Notes under the pieces: model-generated
The model's input: only the letters and a program-made list of their open reading frames with translations
Database searches by the model: none
What the model was told of the DNA's origin: nothing
From: Crocodylus rhombifer
Lineage: Eukaryota; Chordata; Crocodylia; Crocodylidae
Assembly: GCA_038503035.1 (NCBI GenBank)
Contig: JAVSML010024710.1
Span: 434,001 to 498,000 of the forward strand
Length of the DNA: 64,000 nucleotides
Reading direction: 5' to 3'
Shown: piece by piece, positions 63,783-64,000 of the stretch
How the letters are laid out: the number at the start of each line of letters is the position of its first letter
Numbering within the stretch: position 1 is the stretch's first letter
Program-made: the position numbers and the translations under genes

Positions 63783-64000
63783 TAGGGGTGCACAGATAGA
63801 TTTTTTGGACCAATACCGATGGCTGTTTTTTAAAGAGTCATACTGGCTGATACTGATCCGATTCCAATATGCAGCTTCAAGACCAGCATCAGGCTGGTAA
63901 GTCTGGTATGGAGGAAGGAGTAGGGGGAAGGAAGGGGCATGGCGGGGGGCAGACTGAGGCCCCTGCAGTGAGCGAGTGAGTGAGGCAGGGCAGATGCTGC
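63783..64000. mobile_element. Left part of a hAT-type element cut by the window edge
   Basis: TAGGGGTGCACAGATAGATT opens like the ends of the 7327-8066 element, followed by GACCAATACCGATGGCTG and GATACTGATCCGATTCC-type words. Only the left side is present. Confidence 0.45.

Overview
The window looks like vertebrate nuclear DNA from a sauropsid, most likely a crocodilian and less likely a turtle. Two split genes with GT-AG introns are recognisable at protein level, CR1 LINE fragments are abundant, and the introns are full of short DNA transposons. There are no operons, bacterial genes or CRISPR arrays. The species call rests on the CR1 copies and on repeat families I associate from memory with crocodilians; no search was run.

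Two genes lie on the minus strand in tandem, transcribed from high to low coordinates. ANKRD12 (a nuclear co-repressor scaffold) fills 23.1 kb to beyond the right edge. It shows its giant internal exon (55126-59801), then exons at 34335-34433, 29184-29327 and 24757-24852, and the terminal coding exon 24230-24415 with its 3' UTR. The ankyrin-repeat exons should lie beyond position 64000. About 4 kb downstream begins TWSG1 (a secreted BMP modulator): a CpG island at about 18.5-19.1 kb is the probable promoter and first exon, and the start-codon/signal-peptide exon is at 15592-15755. The remaining TWSG1 exons were not found and should lie left of position 1. The ANKRD12-TWSG1 order and orientation match the human chromosome 18 arrangement.

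Layout: 1-15.6 kb is TWSG1 intron 2, holding nested hAT-type and foldback elements. 15.6-18.8 kb is the first coding exon and intron 1, ending in a GATA/GA-rich simple repeat. 18.5-19.1 kb is the CpG island. 19.1-23.1 kb is intergenic and holds a CR1 split by an LTR with a 4-bp target duplication, a 100-N assembly gap, and a Tigger1-like mini-transposon. 23.1-59.8 kb is ANKRD12, whose 20.7-kb intron carries Tigger-type and foldback elements, an LTR-like element with a coiled-coil ORF, several CR1s and a decayed LINE. 59.8-64 kb is an upstream ANKRD12 intron with a CR1, a long LTR-like block and two hAT-type elements.

No previously undescribed functional gene system is evident. The most unusual items are the Tigger1-like element, which by memory closely resembles the mammalian consensus and could reflect horizontal transfer, the coiled-coil ORF bracketed by about 230-bp direct repeats next to an LTR-like sequence, and several long foldback transposons with recognisable target-site duplications.
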